The notes beneath the pieces were generated by a model that ran no database searches, had not been told where the DNA came from, and was given only the letters and a program-made list of their open reading frames with translations. A stretch of DNA of 64,000 bases from Allodiplogaster sudhausi (Eukaryota > Nematoda > Chromadorea > Rhabditida > Diplogasteridae), in assembly GCA_945643635.1 (NCBI GenBank), contig CALZFC010000077.1, forward strand, positions 571,501 to 635,500, read 5' to 3'. Both the position numbers and the translations under genes were made by a program. Below, piece by piece: positions 1 to 13,302 of this stretch; position 1 is the stretch's first letter, and each line of letters begins with the position of its first letter.

Positions 1-190
1 AGAGTCAGAGCGAGAGAGAGAGATAGAAAGAGAGAGAGAGAGAGAGTGAGGGAGAGAGAGGGAGAGAGCGCGGAGAGAGAGAATAGGAGAGAAAAAGCGA
101 GAGAGAGATAGAAAGGGAGAGAGTGAGGGAGAGAGAGAGAGAGAGCGGAGAGAGAGAATGGGAGAGAAAAGCGAGAGAGAGAGAGAGAGA
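1..190. repeat. (GA)n-rich microsatellite
   Basis: Almost pure GA/GAGAGT purine tract at the window edge. It is the first of more than forty GA/CT arrays in the window. No coding frame is supported in it. Confidence 0.9.
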
Positions 191-1721
191 GACGAGAGAG
201 CATAATCAGGTTAGAAAAAGTGATTCTGCAATCTTATGCCAAACAGAGATTGGAGGATAAAAAGATAAGGAAACCGCGTCCAAGTTCTTAATTTCTTGGT
301 GTAATTAGCAATTAAGGTTGAAAAGCACTGCAGAATAAATAAATTAATTAATTAAATATATAAGTTAAAAATATAATAAATAAACTTCCTCTGACCTGCG
401 TCTTAATGCGCGAGATGCCTAGGCCAATCTTGGGCATGACATTGCCGTCGCTAAAGATGAAAAACCCTCCGGGCTCTTGGGCGAATCGTACGGCCATCCT
501 TTAAGAAAAGAGGAAAGGTGAGAGAAAGAGAGAGAGAGATTGAGCAAGAGAGACAGAGAGTGAGAAAGAGAGACCGAAATAGGTAGAGAGTGAGAGAGAG
601 AGAATGAGAGAGACAGAGTGAGAGAGATAGATCGAGAGAGACAGAGAGTGAGAGATAGATCGAGAGAGACAGAGAGTGAGAGATAGATCGAGAGAGACAA
701 AGAGTGAGAGAGATAGCGAGCGACTGCTATCCTCGGAAAATAGGAAAGAATAGGAAAGAAGAGTTCAATGCAGACAATTTCAATTTGACAATGTTGCATT
801 AGACAAAACATGTCTCTTATCTTCCATCTATTTACTTTACAAATAACATTTTTAGCATTTCATTCGTGACATTCTTATAAACACCCTTCCACTTAAATCA
901 ACTTTAAAGTAAGATATCTTCGCGGCATCTTCATCTTGTAAGTAGCCGTTCTCTCTGAAGAACGCTGAATTCCCTCTGCACAAATAATTATCTCGCTACC
1001 AAATCTTTATTAATCTCCTAAGCAAATCGAACGACAGTATAGAGAGGATGAGCACACTTATATTGAGAAGAGTGGAGAAATAGAGAAGGGAGAGAGAGAT
1101 TAGAGATAAAGAGAAGACAGAGAGATTAAAGAAGCAGAGAAAATAGAGAGAGAGAGAGACAGAAGTGAAGCGACACTCGGAGAGTTTTCAAGTTGACTAC
1201 TTCTTCGTGATAACATCGGGGTAATCTCTTTCAAGTTTTCAGGTTGTATAAATGCCGCCAAAAACAACATCTGTACTATGGATCCTAACATGAAAACATT
1301 CAGATCGAAAATGATCTCATACTCAGCTAGAGAAAAGATAGGAATTATGACAACCTTTTTCAACAGAATATCATCATCTATTGCTATTACAGAGAATGAA
1401 ATTGACATTTATAAAAAAAAGAACTAAAACTATAAGATAGCAGAAGAATGCGTTGTATTCGAGGTTAGAGATGCGAGGAAACAAAAAAAAACAATCATAG
1501 TATGCTAACGTCTTCAAGGGAATACTCTTTTAGCCTGGCGGTTAAATTTAAACAGAGAGAAATCTATTAAAAAAATGCTGGGGAGGACAGAGAGATTCTT
1601 ATTGAAACAAATTGCTGGTGCAAAATTTTTTATGGCAAAAAAATGTTTTACTATAAAAAAGGGGCCTATATTAAATACGGTATAAAATGCTTACTACAAC
1701 CGGGACACTTATGAAATGTAA
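191..1721. other. Intergenic, two more GA tracts
   Basis: AT-rich sequence with GA-rich tracts at about 500-715 and 1075-1165. The open frames here on the minus strand are leucine/serine repeats from the microsatellite or short AT-rich frames with no recognisable features. I see no supported gene; part of it should be the 3' untranslated region of the downstream minus-strand Ly6 gene. Confidence 0.6.
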
Positions 1722-4235
1722 TTAAGCATAGATGAGGGCGACAAGAGCCAGAAGTCCCGTGGAGAAGAGGGCACCAATGCTCGTGACTCCGTTGCACGGC
1801 TTGCTCTGGAAAGGAAAGTGTTTTTTTCTTTTCTTTTTTTACTTTTCTTTAGTTTTTACATAAGTGACATATGCCATTTGAATGTTGTCGCACTAATTGT
1901 AAGCAATATCATGATGTATACGAATAAAGACACAAAATAATATGTTTCCTATTTAATATTAACAATAATATTCCTCTACAGTATACCAACAAACATTTTT
2001 TTTTTAAATTAAAATGAAACGATAAGAATTCTTTGTCAGTTTCATATTCTCTTTTTCTACTTTCCAAGCTGCGCAAATGCAAAAAGAACATCAAATTCTT
2101 CAAGCGACTCAATCTTCCAATTAAGAGGGTAACCACGTGGATTTGAAGGAACTCTGCGATTCAAACATGAACAACAATCAAACGCCATGTCAAGAAGCAT
2201 CCTTATCCTCTCTTTTTGCTGTCAGAAAATTCTACAGTACACCCAGGGCATACTGAAGCAGAATTATACCGTGGCTATGCTATAGCCTTCTTACCTGAAC
2301 CTCTGATTCCCAGAAATTTCTACAGTACACCCAAGGTATATACAGTATACCCAGGATGTATACAGTATACCCAGGGTATACTGTAGCATAGCCTTGGTTC
2401 TGACCTGATCTTCGTTGCTGCACTGGTAGTAGAAGACGCTGATGCCCCAGTTGCCCGTCTTGCGCATCCCGTCCACGTCCTCGCCCGAGTAGGCGCACTC
2501 GCGCACGGTCAACTGGTCATCGCCGACGTTCTGAAACAGAGAGAGAGAGAGAGAGAGAGAGGGAGGGAGGGAGAGAGAGAAAGGGAGGAGGGAGAGAGAA
2601 AGGGAGGGAGAGAGAGAGGGGAAGGAGAAAAGAGAGAGAGAGAGAGAAAGAGAGACGGTTGGCGTATTCCGGCATCCATCATGTTTTGGTGGTCCATGAA
2701 TTACCCCCACTCTGTTTTGAAGTGACTTTTTCTTACAAAAATTCGGTTTCGTTATTCAGAAAACGACAGAAAGAGGTGGAGGTGGGGATTCGGTTTTTTG
2801 AACCACCCCTGGAAGGCCATCCGGCAAAGCTTATATTCCATGGGAGAGAGCAGAGGGAGAGAGGGAGTGAGATAGAGAGATATGAGAGAGGTACAGAGAT
2901 AGAGAAGATAGACAGAGACAGAGAAATGTTGCATACGATAGGGTGAAAGAGAAGGTACACATGTTTATAAAGATTTTGCATTTTTTCGCGATAATAATTT
3001 TTTAATCTATTATATTCTTATAAATCTTTACTATTTTTTTTCAATAACTTTGAAATGAAATATTTTTATAATTTTAAAATGATAATTAAATTCTATTTAA
3101 CATAATTTAAAAAAAACCTGGATAATCTTGCGGCACGCGATCGCCTTCTTGCCTTTGAAGGTGCCCTCAGTGAGCGGCTTGCATGGCTTGACGTACTTGG
3201 CAGGGAGCTGAAAGAGGAGAGAGAGAGAGAGAGAAAGAGAGGGAGAGAGAGAGAAAACGAGAGAGAGTGAGAGAGAGATATAGGGACAGAGAAAGAGGGA
3301 GAGAGCGAGATAACATAATTATAAAGTCATTTACAGTAAGAAGAAACTAAATTTTCCTCTATTTGTAAGATCGTTCTCTGATATTCTCAAAACATAATTG
3401 TTGACAATTCTGCTCTCCAATAGCGAGAGAATGTATCGCAAACCGGTACAACTGCTGAGCAGCATTTACGATCGTTAACATTACACGAGTGAAAAAGGGT
3501 AGTTCTGCAAGAATGCATAGTGAAGAAGTCAAAGGGGAATAAAAATTATATATTATTGAATAGCGAAAAAGGATAGTTCTGCAAGAGAAAGGATCCAATG
3601 AGTGGGAAGCAGTCAAGAGGGAATAAGAATAATATATTATTGTGTGTTTTTTTTTCTATTATAAGACTTATGTTTTGTTTCCTTTTCTTTTTTTTCTATT
3701 TCTAACATTGTCCGAGTCGTTGCACTCCTCTTGTCCCTTCTCGGCCGAGTTACACTGGTAGCACTTGACGTCTTGAGCACTAGAAATATACACTAAAATA
3801 AAAAAATTAAAAATTAAACTAGCGAAAATTTTTTTCTTCATAATCCTAATTTTCTCGACATCAAAATAACCTTTTTTAAACCATCGTTTTTAGTGCTCAA
3901 AACAATTATAGCCATCAAAAGCCTTCTTAATATGTTTTTTTTTAATATTCAAAAATGAATGAAATTCAAAAGGTTCTTAGCCTTCACAATCCAAGTCATT
4001 TGTCGAGCGAAAAAAAAATTAAAAATTTTAAGTAACTTTATGTTTGAACATCGTTTCAAGGGTGAAAAATCACTTAACTTTCTACAAAAAGTGCATAAAT
4101 AATGAAACTTGTTCCGTAGCGAAAATTGCCTTAATTCCGATGTATAAAAAAAGCCCATTCAAAATAAAACAATTAAAACCTGGTATAGGCAACGAGAGCG
4201 AGGAGGGAGAAGGCAACAGCCAGTATTTGCTGCAT
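1722..4235 (-). CDS. Ly6/quiver-type GPI-anchored secreted protein
   Basis: Five-exon gene read on the minus strand: 4235-4180, 3779-3707, 3207-3118, 2530-2405, 1805-1722; all junctions are GT-AG and in phase, giving 142 residues. Residues 1-18 (MQQILAVAFSLLALVAY) are a signal peptide. The mature part opens with the Ly6/quiver hallmark KCYQCNS and has further cysteines in EEC, KPC, AC, REC, YQC and a late PCN motif, the CN being typical of the end of a Ly6 fold. The last exon encodes a hydrophobic tail (ALFSTGLLALVALIY) ending directly at the stop, which is a GPI-attachment signal. Family members are extracellular, membrane-tethered three-finger proteins that modulate channels and receptors (quiver/sleepless; ODR-2 in worms). 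The exact orthologue is not recognised. Introns 2 and 3 contain CT-rich arrays (in gene sense) just before their acceptors. Confidence 0.88.
2534..2655. repeat. (GA)n microsatellite at a splice acceptor
   Basis: Purine array starting three bases outside exon 4 of the Ly6 gene, so in gene sense it is the (CT)n tract before that acceptor. A similar array lies at 3211-3310 before exon 3. Confidence 0.85.
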
Positions 4236-6719
4236 CTGAAATTGAACTTAATTTAAAAAAAAATTATAATAACAATACATATTTTTCATTACTTTCAATT
4301 TGCAACAAATTCTCGGTTTTACAGTATATCCTATATTAAACTACATTAATTTCGCTAAAAAAAATCAGAGCGTAAATGATTGATACAATAGTATGCCAAC
4401 ATTCGCGGACATATTAAATTGCTCATAAGATGGAAGAGCTATGGAGAAGCGGTTTAAACAATGAATTAAAATATGGAAAAGAAACTATTGTATCTTTTCA
4501 AGAAGAAAGAAACAAGAATGAGTGATGAAAGAGAACCATTTGACGCAATTAATCATAGATAAGATGGATGGGACCTAGACGAAACATTGGGCTTGAAATT
4601 TGGAGAGAGAGATAGATAGAGAGAGTTAGAGTGAGAGAGAGAGAGAGGGAGAGAGAATTTTGAGAAGAGAGAGAACTTTTCGGGTGCCTGAAAGTCCCCC
4701 CCCCCCTTCGAGAAGACGCTGACTTCATCGATTCGAGAATATTGGCAGCGGAGCGAGCGGTGTAGAGCGGGTGACAAAGATAACCGTGAGATGAAGAGAC
4801 GAGTTAGATAGAGAGAGAGAGATAGAGAGAGAAATAGAGAGAGAGATAGAGAGAGAGAGATAGAGAGAAATAGAGAGAGAGATAGAGAGAAATAGAGAGA
4901 GAGAGAGATAGAGAGAAATAGAGAGAGAGAGAGAGAGACAGAGAACCCAGACAACTGAGACGGCATAGCAAGCGGCTGTGTGCTGACTGGGGCAACCGGG
5001 GTAGCACCCGCAGCTTCTCTCTCTCTCTTGCCATCCGAGAGGAGACTATACTATTTGCGCTTTTCTCTTTTCAATCTCTCTCACTCTCTCTTTCTCTCTC
5101 TCTCTCTCGCTCTTACTCTCTTTCTAAGAGCAGGAACGAGAAGACGACAGTAACAACACAGTACGTAGCGATCACATGTCAGGGAAAGCGATTACAAGAG
5201 TTACCCGGCGCGCTCTGACGTGAGTAGAAAGGTAAGCAAAGTGAGCGAATTGCAAAATGGAAAAACCAGCTTGCAAGAGCAGAAATTTAATGGTCTTCTG
5301 AATACTTCCATCAAGCTTCCTCTGATTGCAGGAAAAGAGGCCAAAAACACAGCTTAAAAGCCGACTATCCTTCCTAGTTAAAAGAATCAAAAATTTGTAA
5401 GTTAGCGGCATAGAACTGCGAAATATACTCGAAGATATTATCAATAATTAATATGAATTAACCTGTGTCCACCATCACTCATCCTTCCTCGGGGGTTTTG
5501 GGGTTTCCTATTTTAATCTACGTTGCCATTCGAGCCAAAATCGTGCGTGCACAGGGAGTTTTAGGCCATGGGAAATCCGGGGGTTCCAATGGCTCCGGAT
5601 ATATTCCCGAAGCAAACAACAAAATGTGCTCGCCAGATGACTCATCTTAAATCTCGTCTCCGTTTTGATGTTCCAAACGAGGCCTACTTTATAGACTCTG
5701 CCGGCCGACACTTTGGAAGCGAGAGGGAGGAGAATCAGATATCCGGCAGTTATGCGAGGCGGGAGTGTGATGAGATTATTGTCTCGATTATTCTCGCTCT
5801 TCGCCGAAGAGTGAGAAATTGAGGGAAAAAGAGGGTGAGAGAAATTGATCGCATTGCTATTCAAGAGTGTTGCATGTAGACAGGGTCACACACGAAACTC
5901 TATTCGGTTACATCCTAAACACTGAATAGTACTGGCCACACACACTTTTACTTCTTCACACGCTTCACCAATTTGTGCTGCGAACCACGGAAAAATGAAC
6001 TCGAAATAAACTGGGAAAAAATGAATGAACCACTAACAAAGCAAACAGAGCCATCGGGAAACAGATTCACAAGACACATCGTAGTAACAAGGAAATGGGA
6101 AAATGAGACTCACAATCAAACTTTGCAATTTCACTCGTCGCAGCACTTTCATCGACAAGAACAAATTCGCATGATCATCAGCAAGCAAGAGTGTAGAGCA
6201 AGAGCGGTGAGCATTTACACTTAAAATTGGAGAGTCGTTTAGGCAACAAAAAAACACACGCACACACAGAAAAAGATGATTAAACAACGCAAGAAACACG
6301 CAGAAAAGCCAAACAATCCAAGAATACCTTCGAAGAATTTAGAATTGGAGAAGCATATAGGCAAAAAAAACGCAGAAAAAAGATGATTAAACAGTTCAAG
6401 AAACGCGCACAAAAGCCAAACAATCCAAGAATACCTTCGAAAAATTTAGGAAACTCAAGCATGACATTTAGTGTGTTCATACTCCTTTTAACGACGATTA
6501 GTAAATGACACCAATCTAATCTTACAGCTCGAACACAATTGTACATTTCTTTCATGAGCGTCACCTTTCTCGTTCTGGTTCTTTCATTTAAAAACAATAA
6601 TTCTTATTTTCCCTTTTCTTAAAAAAATCCAACTGTCATCAGTTTCTCTTCACTTATTGTCAATTTCCACTCTCTCTCTGTCTCTCTTTTTCTCTCTCTC
6701 TTTCTCTCTCTCTCTTTCT

Positions 6720-6762
<43 letters not shown>

Positions 6763-7008
6763 TTCCCACTCCCATTCAGCTCTCTGTTTATGGAACTTTT
6801 CTCGTTGTTACAAATCTATGACTCAGACATTTTTACTCACGACTGCAAATTCATCTCCCCATATGAAATTGATAAAACGGAACAGAATGTCATAAGTTTG
6901 CTCTTTTCGTGTTGAGGAATACAATTATCGAAGAAATGAATTATTTAAGTGGCAATAATTTAGATTAATGTAAGTGAGAAGAGAGTGAGAAGGAGAGAGC
7001 GAACGAGA

Positions 7009-7052
<44 letters not shown>

Positions 7053-7839
7053 TCTACAGAGAGATAAAAAATGCATTTCATCAATCTTAAGGCATCATGG
7101 ATGATACAGTTGTACTTTTTTTATATTATTAAATCATTTTTACTCCACTATTCGAAACAGGTAAACAGTGTTATTGGCGAAGAAATGTCTTATGAAGAAG
7201 ACTTACCCCTACATTTATTACATTTGTTTCCATGATCGGACCAGTTTTAATTAATCTATCGCAATACAAACCACAGTACAGACATGTAAGTATGTATTAT
7301 CTGACAGAGATGTAATCGTTTTCTTCAGGATTACGCAACAAAAATGCCCATCACATGTATCCGCAAAATGGGAAGATTAAATTGGAGGAAGTATAGTAGA
7401 CGTGTTGTATAAATCCTCAGGTTAATCACAAAAGGTTATTGAATACTACAGATTTGGAGAGCGGAAGAGATTTGAGACATCGCCGATATCAACATCAAAA
7501 ACATGATTTTCTGCTCTCTGGTGGTGATCACGGGATTACTAGAGGATTATAAATGCGTTGAGAAGCTTCGAACACACACTTAGTTTTGCCTGATGGAAAT
7601 ACGAGTGATGAGTATTCATTTCCCGTTCTGATTTTACATACATGTTTACCTATTGAATTGACTATTTGAAAAAAATATTTAAATACCACGAACTCTGGAA
7701 TTAAATTTTTGAGTCTGGTTTTGTTCTTGCAATATTCGAGATATTCGTGAATTTAATTTATGAATTATTTCTAACTAACTATATTTTTGCTATCTTTGTT
7801 TTTTTAGAAAAAGTTTTTTACTGGTCAATTTCTGCAGAC
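4236..7839. other. Intergenic region with microsatellites
   Basis: Holds GA tracts at 4600-4680, 4805-4940 and 6980-7050 and CT tracts at 5076-5125 and 6665-6770. Open frames between 5172 and 6600 overlap on both strands, have no recognisable domain and no convincing splice continuity, so I call no gene. It should contain the divergent promoters of the Ly6 gene (-) and the MSP-domain gene (+). Confidence 0.5.
6215..6450. repeat. Two-copy tandem duplication, period about 107 bp
   Basis: The segment around 6270-6335 (AAAAGATGATTAAAC...AAAGCCAAACAATCCAAG...) recurs at about 6377-6442 with a few substitutions. Both copies include the same run AAAGCCAAACAATCC. No coding role is apparent. Confidence 0.8.
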
Positions 7840-9343
7840 ATGCCAACTCAAGATCGAGGAGGAATATTCACGTGTCCTTCACTCAAACATCTCGCCTTCG
7901 TCTCCAGCCGATGCATTTCCGGAGAAAGCGCAAAAATTTACGCCGCTTTCGGTCTCAAGGTTAGAATTTAATTGGAATAGAGCGATAGATATCCATTTGA
8001 CAAGAAAAAGTAGAACTTTTGTTGACATTAAAGCATAAATACTGGTTATGACAAAAAAAATTTGGTATAAGAACTCTTCGTACGCTTTATTTTTTATTTT
8101 TATTTAGCTCGATCCTCCTGATTACGTGGTGTTTACGACCAATCTACCTGGCCAAGAGCCCGTTCAGGTTGGACAAGTTGCAAAGTCATCCAATGGTACG
8201 AGTGCTCTCTCAGACCATATATAAGATTTATTCGAGTTTGGGAAAACGGTTCAAAGTATCGAAACATTGAAAAAAGTTTCCAAAGAAATCACCTCACCTC
8301 ATGTCAGTGAAATACAAGCGTACGATACTTTCGATAACATTCTTTGCTCTGTCTATCCCCGATGACGTCACTGACCAGTGCTCTAGGTCTCCCTCTATTT
8401 TTAACGAGTAATACCCTACAAATTTGAATAGAGGATAACGTCCGCTTGTTCAAAAATAGTCAGCACGAATGGGGAATTCTGTTTAATTTTTTTTACAAAG
8501 AACCAAGTTCACCTTTCCTCTCATAGGTCACAGTGCGCATGTCGAATCCATTCGCTGATCGAATCATTTTCAAGGTAAATTTTTATTTTATGTAGAAAAA
8601 AAATTGTTTTTTTTTTGCTATTTATACACTATACGTTTTGTTCTAATTAGGTAAAATGCACGTCTAATGAACTCTTCAAAATTCGTCCTCCGATGGGCTC
8701 CCTAAAGGCTGGTGCAGTGCGAGAAATTCGGGTGCGTTTGCTCAACATTCATCTGTATGAGCATACAACTTTCAATAACTGTTATCTAAAGTATTGATTC
8801 GTGTTACTTTAACATTCATCCTACACGTTTCCAGATCACATTCAACTCCAGCAAGTATGTTCCCGAAAACAATAAGCACTACTTCTTCTTTTACTACCGC
8901 AAATCGACAGAAGAATCAAGTTCGGTCATGAGGGCATGGGAAGGCAAGGTTGGAGATGTAATTCCAAGGTTATCTAATTGAAAAAATTCTTTTTGAAAAC
9001 AGATATTTATCTTATTACAATCCGAACATAAGCAGTTTTCCTCATAAGCTGTTAAAAAATAAAAGAATATTGTTTTTGCAGGATGCCGACGCGATAAAGC
9101 GTTTGATGGTTGTATTTAGAAGGGACGGTGAGACGGCGTCGCCCAGGGTAAAAATTTTTATATTATTAATAATTTTTTATATTCTTTTTTTTTACACATA
9201 CACTTCATGAATATTGAAGAGATTTGAATGGAAGATTAGAGATTCAGGCCAACGAGGAGAAGGAGAATCAGCAGAAAGATTACGTTGGAGACGACGGCGT
9301 AAAGGAGAAATGTGAGCGAGAGAAGGAGAACCAGCATTACTGA
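7840..9343 (+). CDS. MSP (major sperm protein) domain protein
   Basis: Seven exons: 7840-7959, 8108-8167, 8527-8574, 8651-8731, 8835-8948, 9082-9147, 9248-9343; every intron is GT-AG and phase 0, total 194 residues. Residues 41-about 155 are an MSP domain: LDPPDYVVFT, then RMSNPFADRIIFKVKCT, then KIRPPMGSLKAGAVREI and YFFFYYRKS, matching the beta-strand pattern of MSP/VAP folds. The N-terminal 40 residues are not typical of the family. The C-terminal 40 are highly charged (ANEEKENQQKD...), with no membrane anchor, so it is not a VAP-type ER tether; cytosolic or sperm-associated roles are more likely. Nematode genomes hold many such single-domain proteins. The start at 7840 was chosen because it follows a possible splice acceptor (TGCAG) and is in frame; an upstream start is possible. 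Confidence 0.88.
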
Positions 9344-9439
9344 CAGTCTGGGGAGTGAATGTTTAAAAAATAGACGAAATACATATTTTAAAAAATTGCA
9401 GCCACACAAAACAAACGTCAATATGAGAGAATGTGTAGA

Positions 9440-11430
9440 GGCACAGACAAAAAAAAGTAGCTTGAACTTATCCAAAACAACTCGTTTGGGCAAATCTGGA
9501 ATATTACTGCATATAATTGACACACATGAAATACACTTTATTTGTATTGTCACCTCGAAATATTATTTCCATGTCTTTCTCTTTGAATTCTTTTGCCCTG
9601 ACGTGATGTATTGATTGAAGTTGACAGTTCTTTTTTTTATTATTTTCTTTTAGTAATGACTGCACCGGTGGTTTCATCACGCAATAAATCCACATATGAG
9701 TGTGGATAATTTGTATTCTTCGATGCGTGATCCTCTCATTCAAGTATGTACAGTACCGACAAAAAGCCTATGAACTTTTGGTTTTTCATTCATAATTTTC
9801 TTCAAAATGTATTTAATGAAATTTAATGAAATTTTCAGGGTTGCTTCTTTGAAATAATAGATCTCCAGTAGCAGAATATTGGATTCATTGATCCACTACA
9901 GAGCGAAATAAAAATCAATAACACATTACACGGGTCGCACATTTAGGCGTGCTGGACAAAATGGCTTATTTCTTTGATATTCGGCTAGTTTTTATTGGAC
10001 AACTGGTTGAGATGTATTCTAGAACATCTCTGCGATAACGTTTTGGTCTAGTCGCTAATTTATCTCATGTTTTTACATGTGATTAAGTAGCGACTACCCA
10101 ATCCATGCAGGCAGCCTGAGATGCAGAAGGTTCAGGAGGATAAAGTCGATCTTTTACTGCAATATGTATAGCAATCATGATGTCCATATGTTCGCTGAGC
10201 ATGATCGAACATATTCACATGGTTACTAGGGCTGTGAAAATTACATTCTAACTGTTTGAGCACGCGATGACCACTGTGGCCAACTTTCGTCCACGGTCAG
10301 GACCAATTTAAAGTGATGCTAGGCGGGAGTCTGATTTCAAAAAAAAACGGGTTTGCCTGTCTCAAGTGATAGTTAATAGTCTTTTACATGTTCTTTTGCC
10401 TTATTTCTTGCCAGGATCTATGAGGCCACCTGATAAAATAGATCGTTTGAATGAACTCCTGGCGTTGAGTAATGCGGTGTCTTAAAAAGCGGAAAACTAA
10501 ACTCGAAAATGTTTCAAATCGAATCTAATATCATTTTAGTTTATACATCAGAGTGTTCTGCAACAGTCTAAGCCCAATTAGCCAGTTTAATGGTGTGATT
10601 GTTTTAAAATACAATGATGTCAAATACACCATACTATTCTATGCCATGGTGCCGTCAAACGATCTACTGTCCTGGTGGCCTCATGAAGCCAGGGATGAAA
10701 TAGGGATTCTGAACGTGGAAAAGCCTATTAACTATCGTTATAGATTGGTAAAAACGTTTTTGCAATACGGACTCCTGCAGAAGATCAGTTTTAACATGAT
10801 AGCGCCTCGGACAAAAGTTGACCGCCGCATCCAAAGTGTGAATAAATAGTTAGCATCTTATTTCCACAGATCAGGTAACCGTCTGAATTAGTTCAATGAT
10901 CAGCTCCGAGTATATTGGCATCATTATTACTCTAGATATTGCAGTAAAAGATCGACTTTTTCCTCCTGAACCTTCTGCATCTCAGGTCGCCTGCATGGTT
11001 CGAGTACTGGGGGCTGGCAACATGCTAAAACATGTGATTAAGTAGCGACTAGACCAAAACGTTATCGCAGAGATGTTCTAGAATACATCTCAACCATTTG
11101 TCCAATAAAAACAAGCCGAATATCAAAGAAATAAACCATTTTGTCCAGCACGCCTAAATGTGCGACCCGGGTAATTTGAGTTATTGATTTTTATTTCGCT
11201 CTGTAGTGGATCAATGAATCCAATATTCTGCTACTGGAGATCTATTATTTCAAAGAAGCAACCCTGAAAATTTCATTAAATTTCATACATTTTGAAGAAA
11301 ATTATGAATGAAAAACCAAAAGTTCATAGACTTTTTGTCGGTACTGTAGGTATGCAAGTGCATATGAAGTGCATGGGAAACAAAGAGTATTGTTTCTGAA
11401 AATGCCGGGAATTCTTTTCGGGTTAATACT
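9440..11430. repeat. Copy A of a ~390 bp duplication, split by a transposon
   Basis: Sequence at about 9440-9750 plus 11347-11430 matches about 11490-11870 in order (for example GTCACCTCGAAATATT... and AAGTGCATATGAAGTGC). The 1.6 kb element at 9751-11346 separates the two parts of this copy. Confidence 0.7.
9751..11346. mobile_element. Long-TIR, Tc1-like foldback element (non-autonomous)
   Basis: The ends are inverted repeats: CAGTACCGACAAAAAG at 9751 and its complement CTTTTTGTCGGTACTG ending at 11346, each flanked by TA (9749-9750 and 11347-11348), the target duplication of Tc1/mariner elements. The arms stay alignable for about 450 bp inward. Each arm contains a smaller nested hairpin (TAGTCGCTAATT...TTAGTAGCGACTA type). 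The centre holds one 98-codon frame (10553-10849) with no recognisable DDE/D transposase motif, so the copy looks non-autonomous. Confidence 0.85.
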
Positions 11431-11489
11431 GACAAACTTCGAAAAGAGAGAATGACGGAATCGAGAATGGCAGTCAGCGAAACAGACGA

Positions 11490-11870
11490 TAAACGTCAGT
11501 GTACAAAAAAGGGATTAAACCTTCCATCCAAAATAACGAGTGAAAACAAATCTAGACGAGTATTGCAGATAATTGGCATAGAATATAAACTTGTGCTGTC
11601 ACCTCGAAATATTAATTTCATGTCTTTCTCTTTGTTTCCTTTTGTAATCATTGCGGAGGTTGTTTCTTTTTTGTAATGAGTCTCTGTTGTTAACATGTTG
11701 TTTCATCACTGCAATTAGATATATAAATATGTGGAAATAACCATAACTTCTCGCTCGCCATCCTCGTCCTATTCGCTTTTCTCATACATGTAAGTAAGTG
11801 CATATGAAGTGCGTCGGAAACCAACGAGCATTGTTTCTGAAAATGGAATGAATTCCTTTCGGGATAATGC
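11490..11870. repeat. Copy B of the duplication (unoccupied)
   Basis: Diverged direct repeat of the sequence flanking the Tc1-like element. It contains the point corresponding to the insertion site, without the element, at about 11790-11796. Confidence 0.65.
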
Positions 11871-12012
11871 TCTTTCCATGCGGTTTACTTTCTCTCTCTT
11901 CTGTCCTTTCTAACAAGCATTTTGAGAGCGGCCATATGGAGGGTTAAATAGAGAAAGAGCGAGTGTGTGCGAGTGAGAGAGAGAGAGGAAGAGAGGGAGA
12001 GAGAAGAATAAG

Positions 12013-12053
<41 letters not shown>

Positions 12054-12758
12054 GAGGGAGAGAGAAGAAAAACGCGAGAGAGAGAGAGAGAAAAAAAGAG
12101 CGTCCTGGAAGTGAAAGCTGTTTAGGTGGTCCCTAACCATGGCCCGCCTGACCGCTGCCATGCCGATGCTCTCTCATATGGTGGGCCTGCTTTTGACCGC
12201 TGCCTAGACTTCCGGTCACCCTAGCAGTCCACACTACGGGGCGGCTATAGCACTAACTTTCTCTACTTCTCTTATGTCTTTTATTATACTTTCTCTCTCT
12301 CTCTCTCTCTCTTCCTCTCTCTTTCTCTCTCTCTCTCTCTCTTTCACTCGTTTGCTCAGAGTCCATTTCCCATTCTCTCGTCTCTTCTCTTTTCTCTCTT
12401 TTCTCTCTTTTCTCTCTTCTCTCTCTCTCTATCTCGCTCTCTTTCTCATTTTCTTCCTCCCCACTTTTTTTTCTCGCATCACATATCTCACCTGTTCACA
12501 AACGGAAGTACAGCTCTGATGATGCGGCAGTAATCTTGTGTAGTATGTACATAAATGTATATTTTTTCTTTTCTCGCCTACAATCTTCGCCGTCGCCATG
12601 GTGGCAGTTAACATCATTTGTCGCTATATTCAACGGAAGCAATAGCGTTAACTCTGTTTACAAAACTAATGTATTTGTTACTTTTCTGATATCTGATATA
12701 CTAAACAATAATATTACTTTATCTTTTCTTCCCATTGCTTTTACGCTACTTTATTGTT

Positions 12759-12760
<2 letters not shown>

Positions 12761-12802
<42 letters not shown>
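12761..12802. repeat. (TA)n microsatellite flanking the MITE
   Basis: Pure TA dinucleotide run on the left of the MITE; a matching run lies at 13238-13299 on the right. Consistent with insertion at TA. Confidence 0.9.
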
Positions 12803-12806
<4 letters not shown>

Positions 12807-13238
12807 GTATTTTCTCTATTAGTACCCCCGGGGGTTCTATTTTTCAATACCCTTGCGAGAGGGGGGCACTATTAGAGGGAGGGGTTCTACTGGAGGGAGG
12901 GGTACTATTTTTCAATGTGAGACAGTAAAAGTTTGATAACAACATTTTCTTCTCAAAAAAATCATAGCTCGAATTCATAGGAATCAGCACTGGAATATCC
13001 ATTTTACCACACATTTTGAATGAATTTGCAATCAGTTCATTGGAGAGAGCATCCCATGCCTCCAGGATCCATTCGAGGTACGTCTCGAGCTTAGATATTA
13101 GGGTGTTAGGGGGGGCACTATTGGAGGGGGGGTTCTACTAGAGGGAGGGGTTCTATTTTTCAATAGCTTTATCAGAGGGGGGTACTATTAGGGGGGGGGT
13201 TCTAATAAAGGGGGGGTACTAATAGAGAAAATACGGTA
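12803..13238. mobile_element. Short TIR element (MITE), copy 1
   Basis: The 436 bp segment begins TACCGTATTTTCTCTATTAG and ends with its exact complement (CTAATAGAGAAAATACGGTA), inside a (TA)n tract on both sides. The interior has stretches of GGGGGGTACTATT/GGTTCTA type. The same family recurs at 54369-54718. No coding capacity. Confidence 0.85.
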
Positions 13239-13242
13239 TATA

Positions 13243-13302
<60 letters not shown>

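Noticed and set aside
419..811. Leu/Ser-rich and Arg/Glu-rich open frames over GA/CT tracts here and at many other places
   Set aside because: They are translations of dinucleotide repeats, present in several frames and both strands, with no domain or splice context.
10553..10849. 98-codon frame inside the Tc1-like element as a transposase
   Set aside because: No DDE/D residues, helix-turn-helix or family motif is visible and the frame is short.
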